Below are positions 1-8,193 of a stretch of DNA of 9,792 nt, piece after piece. The stretch is from JBDTNL01 sp039933785 (GTDB lineage Bacteria; Acidobacteriota; Thermoanaerobaculia; Multivoradales; JAGPDF01). The position numbers and the translations under genes are program-made. The notes under the pieces were generated by a model, which did no database searches, had not been told where the DNA came from, and saw only the letters and a list, made by a program, of their open reading frames with translations. Location: the NCBI GenBank assembly GCA_039933785.1, contig JBDTNL010000107.1, forward strand, positions 1-9,792. The letters run 5' to 3'. Within the stretch, counting starts at the first letter, position 1, and every line of letters starts with the position of its first letter.

Positions 1-299
1 CCGACATGGCAGTACTGGCAGCGCACGCCGAGGCCGGCGGTGAAGGTTTTCATGATCTCGATGACTTGCTTGCGGCTCCAGTCCTTGGGCAGGACCTTCA
101 GGTTCTTGGGCGGCGGCTCCGTATGCACTCGCACGGTGGCTCCCGGGGACGCGGCGGCGGGGGGCGCCGCGGCGGGCGCCGATGCCGTTCCTGGATTCGC
201 TTGAAGCGCCGCCGGCGCGGGAGCTTCCGATGCCGCCAGCGCACCCGCCAGCATTACGATGGAAATCAAAGTGGCGCCGAGTATTGGCGTTCGGTACAT
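1..299 (-). CDS. c-type cytochrome, reaction-centre-cytochrome-like family (partial, 3' end outside window)
   Basis: The minus strand reads open from an ATG at 299 to the window edge, giving 99 complete codons. Residues 1-23 form a signal peptide with a hydrophobic core (ISIVMLAGALAA). An Ala/Pro-rich linker follows to about residue 55. A folded part then begins with PPKNLKVLPKDWSRKQVIEI and reaches a CQYCH haem c site at residues 94-98 (C94, C97, H98). The block 'NLKVLPKD...IMKTF..GLGVRCQYCHV' is typical of the single-haem family often named photosynthetic reaction centre cytochrome c subunit in non-phototrophic bacteria such as Acidobacteriota. By family knowledge it is a periplasmic electron carrier of unknown partner; no photosynthesis is implied. 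A GGAGG ribosome site (308-312) lies 8 nt before the ATG. It starts 18 bp after the DUF3999 stop, so it is probably co-transcribed. The rest of the protein, including any distal haem ligand, is outside the window. Confidence 0.88.
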   Translation of the reverse strand, partial: MYRTPILGATLISIVMLAGALAASEAPAPAALQANPGTASAPAAAPPAAASPGATVRVHTEPPPKNLKVLPKDWSRKQVIEIMKTFTAGLGVRCQYCHV

Positions 300-317
300 G
301 GGGGTTTCCTCCGTTCG

Positions 318-1709
318 TCAGGCTGAGAGCTTATCGCTCCCCTTTTTCGCCATGCGCCACACCATGAACCCCAACCCGGCCACGCCCGCGAGTAGCACGG
401 ACCATAGCAGCCATGGGCGAAGCGCGGCTCGGCGCTGTTGCGCTTCAACCTGCTGCACGACTGCGGCGACTTCGGTCCACGCGCCGAGCGTCGCTTCGCC
501 GAAACGCGAGCGCTCGGCTTCGAGCGCCGGCACCAGAGTCCCGATCGGCAGAGCCCCCGCCGGGGCGTCGAGCGAGCCGGTGATGAGGGTATACGGCACC
601 TCGCCCTGCGCCGCGAAGACCACCCGCGCCAAGTCCGCCTGCACCAACAAGACGGTCTGCGCCGCGTCAAGCGCCGAGGAGCGCTCGTCGGGGATCACGC
701 GGATGAAGCGCACGACCGCATCGAGCGCCAGCGGCGGCGCGGTGCTCACGACGCCGTCGCGCTCGAGGCGGTAGAACACGCTCTGTGCGAGATTGCGCCA
801 CGGATCGTCGACACGACGCCGGCCCTCGATGCATACCGGCGCCACCCGCGTGCCCGCCGCGAGTTGCAAGTTGATGTGCGATAGCGGCAGAGCGGCCCCG
901 AGGTCGAAATGCAGGGCGCGCTTGGACGCTGCGTCGAGCGGCCTCTTACCTGCCGGCTCCGGACTGGCGGCGAAACGTAGCTCGCTCGGAGCGTCTTCGG
1001 TCGACTCAAGCTGGCGCGCCAGGTTGGCCCACCCACCGCTCAGCACTGGGGCACCTTCGACGTCACTCCACACCAGCCGCAGGAAACGACCGGGATTCGC
1101 CGGCAGAGCGATGTTCGGCTGCGTCAACGGTCCGCTCGTCGAGGCGAGCGCCATGAGTTGCCCGCGACCGCCGTAGCGCCAACTGCGTAGGTCGTCGCTC
1201 ATGTCGTAGTCGAGCTCGACGCTGAATTGCGCCGGACCGGACCATTGCAGGGTCAGCGATTGCGGTAATGGGTCACTCGGATGGCGCTCACCGAGGTCGA
1301 GCAGCCATCCCGGCGAATGCACCGGATCGAGCGGCGTGGCGCGGCCGCTCGTTCGCTTGACCGTGATGCGATCGCCGTCGACCGTCATCTCCACGGGCGA
1401 TACCCATTTCTCGCCAGATGGCTGCGCGGGCAACGGGAACAGCGTTACCGGACGTTGCTCGGCCTTCGACTCGAACCGGTGCGGCACGAATGCGAACGGC
1501 ATGCGTTCGCCGTGCGCATCGACGACCCGCAAATCGTCGAGACCCGGCTGCAAGCTGTGGGCGTACGCGCTCGCTGGCAGCCTCATCCGCACGAAGGCGG
1601 CCGGGCGCTCGACGACGATCGCCGCGGTGTAGCGAAAGGTCGCCTCCTCCGCCTGGACTCGAGCCGCGAGACAGAAGAACGCAACCAAGCACCAGCTAGC
1701 TTTCGACAT
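318..1709 (-). CDS. DUF3999 family membrane-anchored protein
   Basis: This is a 463-residue protein. I chose the ATG at 1709 because MSKASWCLVAFFCLAARVQA then forms a clean signal peptide ending at an A-x-A-like site before EEATFRY, and an AAGGGAA-type ribosome site sits just upstream. An in-frame ATG at 1757 would add 16 charged residues ahead of the signal. The exported part (residues 21 to about 430) is mostly beta-type sequence. It includes the family-like stretch ending 'RVVFAAQGEVPYTLITGSLD'. One membrane segment (about 433-452, LLWSVLLAGVAGLGFMVW) is followed by a short basic tail, so most of the protein should face the periplasm. The start overlaps the end of the DUF2339 gene by 14 bp (1696-1709), which points to translational coupling. 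DUF3999 proteins are commonly encoded beside DUF2339 proteins. The biochemical role of the family is unknown, and I do not assign one. Confidence 0.85.
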   Translation of the reverse strand: MSKASWCLVAFFCLAARVQAEEATFRYTAAIVVERPAAFVRMRLPASAYAHSLQPGLDDLRVVDAHGERMPFAFVPHRFESKAEQRPVTLFPLPAQPSGEKWVSPVEMTVDGDRITVKRTSGRATPLDPVHSPGWLLDLGERHPSDPLPQSLTLQWSGPAQFSVELDYDMSDDLRSWRYGGRGQLMALASTSGPLTQPNIALPANPGRFLRLVWSDVEGAPVLSGGWANLARQLESTEDAPSELRFAASPEPAGKRPLDAASKRALHFDLGAALPLSHINLQLAAGTRVAPVCIEGRRRVDDPWRNLAQSVFYRLERDGVVSTAPPLALDAVVRFIRVIPDERSSALDAAQTVLLVQADLARVVFAAQGEVPYTLITGSLDAPAGALPIGTLVPALEAERSRFGEATLGAWTEVAAVVQQVEAQQRRAALRPWLLWSVLLAGVAGLGFMVWRMAKKGSDKLSA

Positions 1710-4440
1710 GAGTTCCCTTCGATTCGACCACTGCGCCGGATGGCAGCGGTGCAACATAGCCGATTACCAGCATCAACACGCCGACCCCAATGAACGACAC
1801 GATTCGCGCCACCGTGCCCGAGCCCGACATGTCGATCAGCAGTAGCTTGAGCACCACCGCGCCGAGGAGCACGGCGCCGGCGATCCAGGGCGTGCGCACC
1901 GCGCGGCGGGCCGAGAGCCACATCAGCACCAACGCGGTGATCGACCACAGCAGCGTGAAGCCGGTCTGCACGGATCGGGACGCCTCCCAGGCGGCGGCAC
2001 GGTACGGCACATCTTGATAGTGATGGAAACCGCGCACGAGCATCGCGTTGAGCCAGACGAAGGCCGCCCCTAAGAACAGGACCATCGGGAAGAAACCTCG
2101 TTCGGCGATGCCATCCCGCACCGGTTCGCTGCGGCTCCAGCGCCAGATCGCGAACAGCGCGGTCGCGATCCCGAGGTCGAGCGGATTCACCAGGGGCACG
2201 TGCGGCAACGGACTCGCCGACCCGTCCGATGCGACATTGGCAACCACCGTCCAGAGCAGCAATCCAGCGGCGAGCACGCCGGCCGCCGCCGACTGATAGG
2301 CGCGCGGCGCGGCGCTCACCGGCCAGAGCCGAGCAGCCGACGGGCTCGGCAACCAGAGCAAGAGCACCGCGGGCACGACTAACCAGCCGAGCCAAGGCCA
2401 GGCGCTGCTCGCGTCGCCCCAGTCCGTGGTGATGGCGCGGCCCTGCAGGGCGCCGAGCGCCGCGATCACCAGCAGGCCGAAGGCGTGCACCGGACTGCGC
2501 GCGCTCGACCAGCGCGGGGCCGCCACCCGCAGCACCACGGCGTGCACGGCAAGCGCGAAGGGCCACGCCAACGCGCCGCCCGATTCAAGGGGACCGGAAA
2601 GCGTTGACGCGCTGATCGCCACACCCACGGCCATCAACGGCGCATGAGCCGTCGCCGGCATCGAGACGTGGGTCCAATCGAAGAGCCGCGAAAGCGCGGC
2701 GTAGACAAGGACGATCGCGCTGACGACTGAAAGCCAGATCGCGAGAGCGAATCCTTCCGGCGCAAAGCGAGCGATCTGCTGTCCGGCGGTGACGAGCAGC
2801 CACAGCGTTGCCCACCCGATGAGCAGCGGCTCGGCCACCGCCTCTTCGCCGCCGCTCGCGAGCATCGTCCGGTAGGCCCGGTGCACGAAATAGGCCGCCG
2901 CGAGCGAAGCGGCAGCCGCCATCAAGCCATTGAAGAACGCGGCATTGAAGAGCGTCGTGGGCGGACCGTAACGGCTCCCTGCCGCCATCATCGAGACGCC
3001 GGCGAGAAGCAGCAGGAGATATCCAAAAGCGCGTGCCAAGCGCCGGGACTGCCGGAAGCCGAGCCACACGAGACCCGCGCCCTCGAGAGCCCAGGCGCCG
3101 GCGGTGCTCCGGGCGTCGAGCGCGAACGGAATCACCAGCGTCAGGAACACGGTGCCGATCGCAAGGCTCCCCTCGAAGACCAGGGCAAAGCGCGGTGTCC
3201 GCCGCAGCCAGGTCGCAAAGAGCACGTAAAGCGCCGCCAGCACCAGCGCCGAGAGCGCGACTCCGTATTGGGTGTCGTGCACTAGCCCGTATTGCAAACC
3301 GAAGGTCACGGTGGGCAGGCCGAAAAGCAGGCTCCCGTTGACCCACTGCGCGCCGCCTTCGCTCGCCACACCGGCGCTCTTGCGCCGCACCGGCATGAGC
3401 AGGATCGCAACGAACAGGAGGAAATACAGGATCAGGAAGCTCTGGCTGACGGCGTAGTTTTCACTCTGGTACTTGAGAACGCCCCAACTCGTGCCGATCA
3501 GAAAGGTGGAGAAGAAGCCGATCAGATTGAGCGCGCGCCAAGCCTTGTGCCACGCGACGGCAGCAATGCCCAGATCGAGCACTAGGTAGTAGGCGAACAG
3601 AGCCACATAGTTGCCGCTACCGGTCGAGACCAGGATCGGCGCCGCGAAGCCCCCGAGGGCACCGATGACGGCGAGCGACTTCGCGTCCTGCAACACCGCG
3701 AGTGCCGCCGAGAGGCCGGCCACGGCCGCCATCAGTGCGAACACGGGTCCTACCGCGATCACGCCATAGAACTTGAAGGCGACGAAGAGCGTGAGGTACA
3801 GCACTGCCACGGCGCCACCTTGCATGACCTGTGCATAGCCCGGCCGGCGCAGGCGCAGCCGCCACCCGATCACGAGCAGCATCACGGCGACGGCGCCGAT
3901 CCCAGCCAGGCGAAACTCGATCGGCACGTGCACGTGCTGCGTCGCGTACTTGGCGAGGAAGGCGAGGCCGACGAAGAGAATCGCGACACCGGCCTTGACG
4001 ATCGTGTTGCCGCCAAAGAGCCACTCCTTGATCGGCGCCCACGGATCGTCGGACGGAGACGGCGACACGATCTCGCGCGGAGGCGGCAGCGACGGTGGTT
4101 GCGGCGACGCCGGCATCGGCGCCGGCACAGGACCCGCGTACGCGGAGCGCCCGGCCCCGGGTTGCCCGAGCGCCGGCGTCTGGCTCCCCGCCGCCGGTCG
4201 TACCGGCAGCGGCGGCGCCTGCGTCGCGGTCACGGGGGCAGCGGGTGGCGGGGCGGCGGACGCGGGCTCCGCCGCACGCAACGGCGCCGCAAGCGCGGCC
4301 TGCGCTCGCCGTATGAAACGTACTTCGCTCCGCAGCTCCTCCACCGACGCCTCGAGCTTCAAAGCGCGCCGATCGGCACGCCTTGATACCCTCCAAGCCC
4401 ACACCGCCAGCGCGCCGGCAATCAAGGCGAGCAACTCCAT
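1696..4440 (-). CDS. DUF2339 polytopic membrane protein
   Basis: This is a 914-residue protein starting at the ATG at 4440, with a GGGAGG ribosome site at 4449-4454. The order is: an N-terminal membrane anchor (residues 3-16); a charged, probably helical stretch (about 20-50); a Pro/Ala-rich linker (about 52-132); the signature 'PIKEWLFGGNTIVKAGVAIL' (136-155); then hydrophobic helices almost without break to the C-terminus, probably more than 20. The WLFGGN-x3-K-x-G-x-A-x-LFxGLAFLAKYA block and the length of about 900 residues are characteristic of DUF2339 proteins (predicted inner-membrane proteins of unknown function). The 3' end overlaps the DUF3999 start by 14 bp, so the two are likely made together and may form a complex (inference). 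The gene lies 180 bp after the usher and could have its own promoter there, although I could not find a convincing -35/-10 pair. It is intact, and its base composition does not differ visibly from its neighbours. Confidence 0.9.
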   Translation of the reverse strand: MELLALIAGALAVWAWRVSRRADRRALKLEASVEELRSEVRFIRRAQAALAAPLRAAEPASAAPPPAAPVTATQAPPLPVRPAAGSQTPALGQPGAGRSAYAGPVPAPMPASPQPPSLPPPREIVSPSPSDDPWAPIKEWLFGGNTIVKAGVAILFVGLAFLAKYATQHVHVPIEFRLAGIGAVAVMLLVIGWRLRLRRPGYAQVMQGGAVAVLYLTLFVAFKFYGVIAVGPVFALMAAVAGLSAALAVLQDAKSLAVIGALGGFAAPILVSTGSGNYVALFAYYLVLDLGIAAVAWHKAWRALNLIGFFSTFLIGTSWGVLKYQSENYAVSQSFLILYFLLFVAILLMPVRRKSAGVASEGGAQWVNGSLLFGLPTVTFGLQYGLVHDTQYGVALSALVLAALYVLFATWLRRTPRFALVFEGSLAIGTVFLTLVIPFALDARSTAGAWALEGAGLVWLGFRQSRRLARAFGYLLLLLAGVSMMAAGSRYGPPTTLFNAAFFNGLMAAAASLAAAYFVHRAYRTMLASGGEEAVAEPLLIGWATLWLLVTAGQQIARFAPEGFALAIWLSVVSAIVLVYAALSRLFDWTHVSMPATAHAPLMAVGVAISASTLSGPLESGGALAWPFALAVHAVVLRVAAPRWSSARSPVHAFGLLVIAALGALQGRAITTDWGDASSAWPWLGWLVVPAVLLLWLPSPSAARLWPVSAAPRAYQSAAAGVLAAGLLLWTVVANVASDGSASPLPHVPLVNPLDLGIATALFAIWRWSRSEPVRDGIAERGFFPMVLFLGAAFVWLNAMLVRGFHHYQDVPYRAAAWEASRSVQTGFTLLWSITALVLMWLSARRAVRTPWIAGAVLLGAVVLKLLLIDMSGSGTVARIVSFIGVGVLMLVIGYVAPLPSGAVVESKGTHVES

Positions 4441-4620
4441 GAGTCTGTCCTCCCAGATTTGAAGACGACTTTACCAGCGGCGATCTTGCCGTCCCCTCGG
4501 TTCACCCGGCTGCTCGCAGACGCCAACCTCAACTGGATTGCCGGCGGTGAGTGGACTTCCTGCTGCTCGAGAGGTGCTGCCTCGAGGGGTGCCAGCGGTT
4601 TCGGATCGCCCCCCAGGCCG
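4441..4620 (-). other. Intergenic gap between usher and DUF2339
   Basis: These 180 bp contain no plausible coding sequence. Moving along the minus strand from the usher stop there is a 45-bp element similar to part of the fimbrial leader (listed separately), about 110 bp with no recognisable element, and the DUF2339 ribosome site (4449-4454). I see no intrinsic terminator with a T-run after the usher and no clear sigma-70 promoter. Confidence 0.6.
4566..4610 (-). repeat. Diverged intergenic repeat, copy A (after usher)
   Basis: On the minus strand this 45-bp stretch matches 9537-9580 in 34 of 44 aligned positions with one gap. The conserved blocks are TCCGAAAC, GCTGGCACC and GCACCTCTC. Inside it, GGCACCCCTCGAG is followed by the related unit CAGCACCTCTCGAG. 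The two CTCGAG cores can pair as a 6-bp stem with a 9-nt loop. It begins 10 bp after the usher stop. Its function is unknown: it could be a protein-binding site, a small repeat family or a remnant of duplication. Confidence 0.55.
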
Positions 4621-7275
4621 TTACGACACGTTCGCGGGCAACACGAAATCGATTCCGTCGAGGACCGTGCCGCTCGAGGCAATCGTGACCGCGAGCGAAG
4701 GCGCCGAGACCCGCAAGCGAACGACGCTTGCGGCGGTGACACTCAGCGTGTACTTGCCCGGGACGATGGCCGCGATGTCGTAGAAGCCATCGTAGCCGCT
4801 TCTCGCCTTCTGCCTTACCACGCCGTGCTGGTCGACGAGCTCGAGCTCAACTCCGCTCGCCTGTTGATCCTTGCCGATGCCGCGGAGATAGACCGTGCCC
4901 GAGATCTCGCCCGAAACGACCACCGGGAAGTCGACTCTGGCGACTTTGCCGGGGCGCGGCGAGACACGCACGCCCGCCACTGCGGGTATCCAGAACGGGT
5001 CCTCGAGGGTCGACGGCGCCACGGCCAGATCGAAGTCCTGATACGGCGAGAGATTGGGAAGGAGCGCTTCGCCGCGAGCGCTCGTTCGGATCAAGCTGCC
5101 GGCGCCGTTGACTAGGAAGCCGGCGCCGGCGATTGCTTGTTCACCCGTATCCATGAGGCCGTTGCCGTTTGCGTCGAGGAACGCGCGGCCGGAGACGGCT
5201 CCCGACCCGGCGAGAGGGCGAGCCTGCGTGAACCAACCTCCGCCGCGCCCGTCGCGACCGACGCTCAGCGACAGCAGCGCGCTCGCGCCGAGCCCTTTCA
5301 GGCTGGAGTACTCGGCGGTGACGGTGTAGCCGATCGGACCGTCGGTCCGGCTGACCCCGGCGAGGAATCGCGTGTCGCCGGAGCTGTTGATCCGGTTCAC
5401 CCCCGCGGAGAGCAGCAAGCCCTCGCCGACGCGCTTCTCCCCGGTCAACGCGACGCTGGTGATGGCAGCGCCGGGTTTGACCGCGTAGGCGATCTCTCCT
5501 CGCACGGCGAATCGTTGGAGGAACTTGCTGACCAGTAGTTGTCCCGATCCGGTCGAGGCCGCCAACGGACCGAATCCGGACGTGTAATTCCAATTCATTT
5601 GATTGGCGATCGCGAGGCCACGCCGGAAGGCCGAGACTCGGCCCGAGATCGAGGTCACGCGCTGGCCCCCGGCGAACCGATCCTGCCGAAGCTCGAAGAG
5701 GATCGGGATCGTCGGCAGGAGGGTCTCTGGAATCGCGGCGTCGAGGCGGATCGCCGTGCGGCTCAAGAGTAGCTCCCCCGACGGGTAAAGCTCGCTCACG
5801 AAGCGGTCGAACTCCGCGTGCTGGACCTGCAGGCCGAACGCTCCCAGGCGCGAGAGTGCTGTCCCCTGCCACGCCGAGCCGCCGCCGCGATCGATCACGA
5901 AATCGACGTTAGCGAAGAGGAAGCCCCAGTAGGCCCGCAAGGCGGCCTTGCCGTACGTGTGCTGTCGATCCTGCAACCCGAGCGAGGCGACGCCCATCGA
6001 GAGCGAGAGGTTCTTCGCCAGGCCGGCGCTCACCTCGACGGAGGAGCGGGCTTCGGCGCCCGGGAGACCCGTTCCGAGCAGCCGCGAACCGGGATCGTCC
6101 CCGGCCAGGCGGTAGTAGAGGCGGCCTTTGGGCGTCAGCGTGTCGAGGACGTTGAAGCGCCGCGTTTCGCTCCGGTGTTGCCCCTGCGGTCCGTAGAGCT
6201 CGACGTGGAAGACATTGAGCCCAAAGAGCAGCGGGACGTCGAGAAACTCGTAGAGGCCGTCGGGCCGCGCCTGAGCGAAGGCCAGGAGCTCTGCGCCCCG
6301 GTAAAGCTCCGCCTCCCACCCCGGCGGCAAGTCGCCACGGAAGCTCTGGCGATCGAACTGCGACTGCAAGTCGAGCGGAAAGTTACTGATGACGAGGCCG
6401 GGGCCCGAGGTCGGGGCCGCGATCAGGTCCATGCCAGGGTGGAAGACGTCTCCGACGGAGACTTCGCGGGCGCCGAGCGGGCCGAGAAGACGGCCATCCG
6501 GATCCTTTCGGCCGAGGCTGAAGCGCGAATCGGCCACTCCCTGCTGCGTTCCGGAGACGAAAGCGCTTCCTTCCATAAAGAGGACATCGCCGGTGGCATA
6601 GGTCGAGTATTCGAGAGCATTCCGTTGTCCGCCCCCGGGAGCGGCCACTCGGGAAAGCCGCAGTGCCTGGTCTATGAACGGACCGTCGAGGAGCCGATAG
6701 GGCAGCTTGAAACGGGGATAGACCGCACGATCGACGCCGCCGACCAAGCTCGTGAGCTTCTGCTCACGCTCCAGGCGCAGCTGAAGGGGAAGCTTCTCCT
6801 CCGGTCGGGCGGTGATTGCCGAAGCGAGCAAGTCCACGTCGAGATGCAGCGGCAGCCACTCGGAGAGCAGCGTGGCGTCGACGTAGATGTCGTCGCGGTG
6901 AAGCTCGATGCGCGTCAGGTCAAAACGCTTCGCCTTGCCGTCGACGAGTACCGTCCGCGCGACGAGGTCCAGGGCGAAGCGCCGCCGTTCCTGAATGAAA
7001 AACCCCGAGGCGAAACCGCGGGCGAGCTCGACGGAAATCCCCAGGCCCAAGAGGCGGCAGATTTCGCCGAGCGGAACGAGCACGCTGCCTCGATTCTCGT
7101 ACGTCGGGAGCGTGTCGGCCAGCGTTGCTTGATCGAGACGCAGCCGAAGCAGGACAACGTCGCTCTCCGGGCGTTCCACGACGGTGGGGCCCGAAGGCAC
7201 ATCGCCAGCGCTCGCGAAGGACGGACAGCAGGCGAGTAGCGCGGCGACCATCGCGCTACCCAGGAGCCGGGTCAT
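4621..7275 (-). CDS. Atypical outer-membrane fimbrial usher (FimD/PapC-like)
   Basis: This is an 884-residue protein. Its ATG (7275) overlaps the chaperone stop as ATGA, indicating translational coupling. Residues 1-23 are a signal peptide (MTRLLGSAMVAALLACCPSFASA) with probable cleavage before GD. Residues about 40-170 do not look like a canonical usher N-domain. The pattern 'RGSVLVPLGEICRLLGLGI' (62-80), then FALDLVARTVLVDGKAK and DIYVDATLLSEWLPL, resembles the copper-amine-oxidase N-terminal-like fold. Residues about 185-690 are barrel-like with alternating strands. An inserted plug-type domain at about 318-377 is marked by PPGWEAELYRGAELLAF, DGLYEFLDVPLLFG and ELYGPQGQ, which are the features that identify it as an usher. 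After the barrel, residues 694-787 carry a DANGNGLMDTGE calcium-type loop (D701, N703, N705, D709, E712; SdrD-B-like), and 788-850 resemble a carboxypeptidase-regulatory-like beta domain (GEISGTVYL, GYDGFYDIAAIVPGKYTL). It should form the pore through which the DUF4402 subunits are assembled. Usher assignment is fairly sure; the outer domain names are inferred by eye. Confidence 0.82.
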   Translation of the reverse strand: MTRLLGSAMVAALLACCPSFASAGDVPSGPTVVERPESDVVLLRLRLDQATLADTLPTYENRGSVLVPLGEICRLLGLGISVELARGFASGFFIQERRRFALDLVARTVLVDGKAKRFDLTRIELHRDDIYVDATLLSEWLPLHLDVDLLASAITARPEEKLPLQLRLEREQKLTSLVGGVDRAVYPRFKLPYRLLDGPFIDQALRLSRVAAPGGGQRNALEYSTYATGDVLFMEGSAFVSGTQQGVADSRFSLGRKDPDGRLLGPLGAREVSVGDVFHPGMDLIAAPTSGPGLVISNFPLDLQSQFDRQSFRGDLPPGWEAELYRGAELLAFAQARPDGLYEFLDVPLLFGLNVFHVELYGPQGQHRSETRRFNVLDTLTPKGRLYYRLAGDDPGSRLLGTGLPGAEARSSVEVSAGLAKNLSLSMGVASLGLQDRQHTYGKAALRAYWGFLFANVDFVIDRGGGSAWQGTALSRLGAFGLQVQHAEFDRFVSELYPSGELLLSRTAIRLDAAIPETLLPTIPILFELRQDRFAGGQRVTSISGRVSAFRRGLAIANQMNWNYTSGFGPLAASTGSGQLLVSKFLQRFAVRGEIAYAVKPGAAITSVALTGEKRVGEGLLLSAGVNRINSSGDTRFLAGVSRTDGPIGYTVTAEYSSLKGLGASALLSLSVGRDGRGGGWFTQARPLAGSGAVSGRAFLDANGNGLMDTGEQAIAGAGFLVNGAGSLIRTSARGEALLPNLSPYQDFDLAVAPSTLEDPFWIPAVAGVRVSPRPGKVARVDFPVVVSGEISGTVYLRGIGKDQQASGVELELVDQHGVVRQKARSGYDGFYDIAAIVPGKYTLSVTAASVVRLRVSAPSLAVTIASSGTVLDGIDFVLPANVS

Positions 7276-8171
7276 TGCACGGGAAGATCGGCCTCGGCGA
7301 TCGTCGCGTTGTCCTTTTCCACTTCAGTGTAGGCGAGATGCAGACGCCCATGTTGAGGGATGGCTCCCGATGGTAGGCGCAGAGCCATCGCCGCGCGGCG
7401 TGCCGTGTTGGGAGAATACACAGCGACCCCGTTGGCGAAGGCGACGACCTGGGGAGCGCCGGTCGCCGGCACGAACGTCACGGTGAGATTCCCGAAGACC
7501 GACTGATTGCCCACTCGGCGCATCCAGAACTGGAGACTCTGCATGGGGTCGGCCGCAGTCGCCGGCGAGAGCGTGAGACCGTCGAGCGTCACCTTGGCCG
7601 AGGTCTCGCCGTGGCGCACGATGATCGGGATGGAGATGCCGTAGATCGCAGTCAACTGAACGCTGAAGCCGGTTGGCTGCGCGGCCGGTGCCGCCGGCGT
7701 CGCCGCCGGAATGGCACGAAAGAGAAGGTGAGAGCGATACTCGCCGGGCGCAAGATCGGCCGGAAGGCGCAGTTGCATGCGAACCGTCTGGACGACCTTG
7801 GGCTCGAGCGTCACCTGCCGAGGGGAGAAGCGAATCAGCGCCTCCGAGAACTGCTCACCCGGCACGGCGTCGGCGGCAGCGATCTCGGCCGTGCCCCCTT
7901 GATCGTTCATGCGCAGATTGACGAAGCCGATCCGGTAGGTGGCGGCGGCCGAGCCGGTGTTGACGAGCGTGATCTCGGCCGTCCTCTGGCGCCCCTCGAA
8001 GACGAGCCGCGTGGGCGTGATGAGTAGGTCACCGGGGCCACCTTGCGCCCGGGTGCTCGTTCCCGACACCAAGCTCAAGATGATGGCGGCGAGCACGGAC
8101 GCGCACCGTGGTACTGCGCCTGCGGTAGCGCGCGTGTGCGGGCGGACGGCGTCGGGACTCGATGTCGGCAT
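7272..8171 (-). CDS. PapD-like periplasmic fimbrial chaperone
   Basis: This is a 299-residue protein. The ATG at 8171 is preferred because GGGGTGA (8180-8186) sits 8 nt upstream. A GTG at 8183 would add only four residues and would lie inside that ribosome site. A basic N-terminus and hydrophobic core (ASVLAAIILSLVSG) form a signal peptide ending near RA-QGG (about residue 42). The mature part opens with the G1-like strand 'LLITPTRLVFEGRQRTAEIT', where R55 in PTRLVFEG matches the position of the conserved PapD arginine (Arg8) that anchors subunit C-termini. VNTGSAAATYRI and the SIPIIVRHG strand (180-188) are further chaperone hallmarks. It should bind each DUF4402 subunit in the periplasm by donor-strand complementation and deliver it to the usher. 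The sequence resembles the chaperones of non-classical (archaic or alternative) systems more than PapD/FimC itself. It follows the second subunit by 22 bp and overlaps the usher by 4 bp. Confidence 0.87.
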   Translation of the reverse strand: MPTSSPDAVRPHTRATAGAVPRCASVLAAIILSLVSGTSTRAQGGPGDLLITPTRLVFEGRQRTAEITLVNTGSAAATYRIGFVNLRMNDQGGTAEIAAADAVPGEQFSEALIRFSPRQVTLEPKVVQTVRMQLRLPADLAPGEYRSHLLFRAIPAATPAAPAAQPTGFSVQLTAIYGISIPIIVRHGETSAKVTLDGLTLSPATAADPMQSLQFWMRRVGNQSVFGNLTVTFVPATGAPQVVAFANGVAVYSPNTARRAAMALRLPSGAIPQHGRLHLAYTEVEKDNATIAEADLPVQ

Positions 8172-8179
8172 AGGATTCT

Positions 8180-8186
8180 TCACCCC
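8180..8186 (-). promoter_or_regulatory. Ribosome binding site deciding the chaperone start
   Basis: GGGGTGA on the minus strand lies 8 nt upstream of the ATG at 8171. It extends into the first codons of the longer reading frame (GTG at 8183), which argues against that upstream start. Confidence 0.6.
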
Positions 8187-8193
8187 GTCGTGT

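Noticed and set aside
4459..5115. 218-residue open frame on the plus strand over the usher 3' end and the intergenic gap
   Set aside because: No recognisable motif, low-complexity composition, and mostly antisense to the usher; there is no ribosome site that would favour it.
5818..7239. 473-residue open frame on the plus strand opposite the usher
   Set aside because: It is rich in Arg, Glu and Gln, shows no domain pattern or signal, and lies antisense to the usher, which has a coherent signal peptide, plug and C-terminal modules. High GC content produces such shadow frames.
7227..7275. Lipoprotein signal in the usher (LLAC at residues 13-16)
   Set aside because: The residue at -2 is Leu, which is unusual for a lipobox, and a better signal peptidase I site (ASA-GD) follows; ushers are integral barrels, not lipoproteins.
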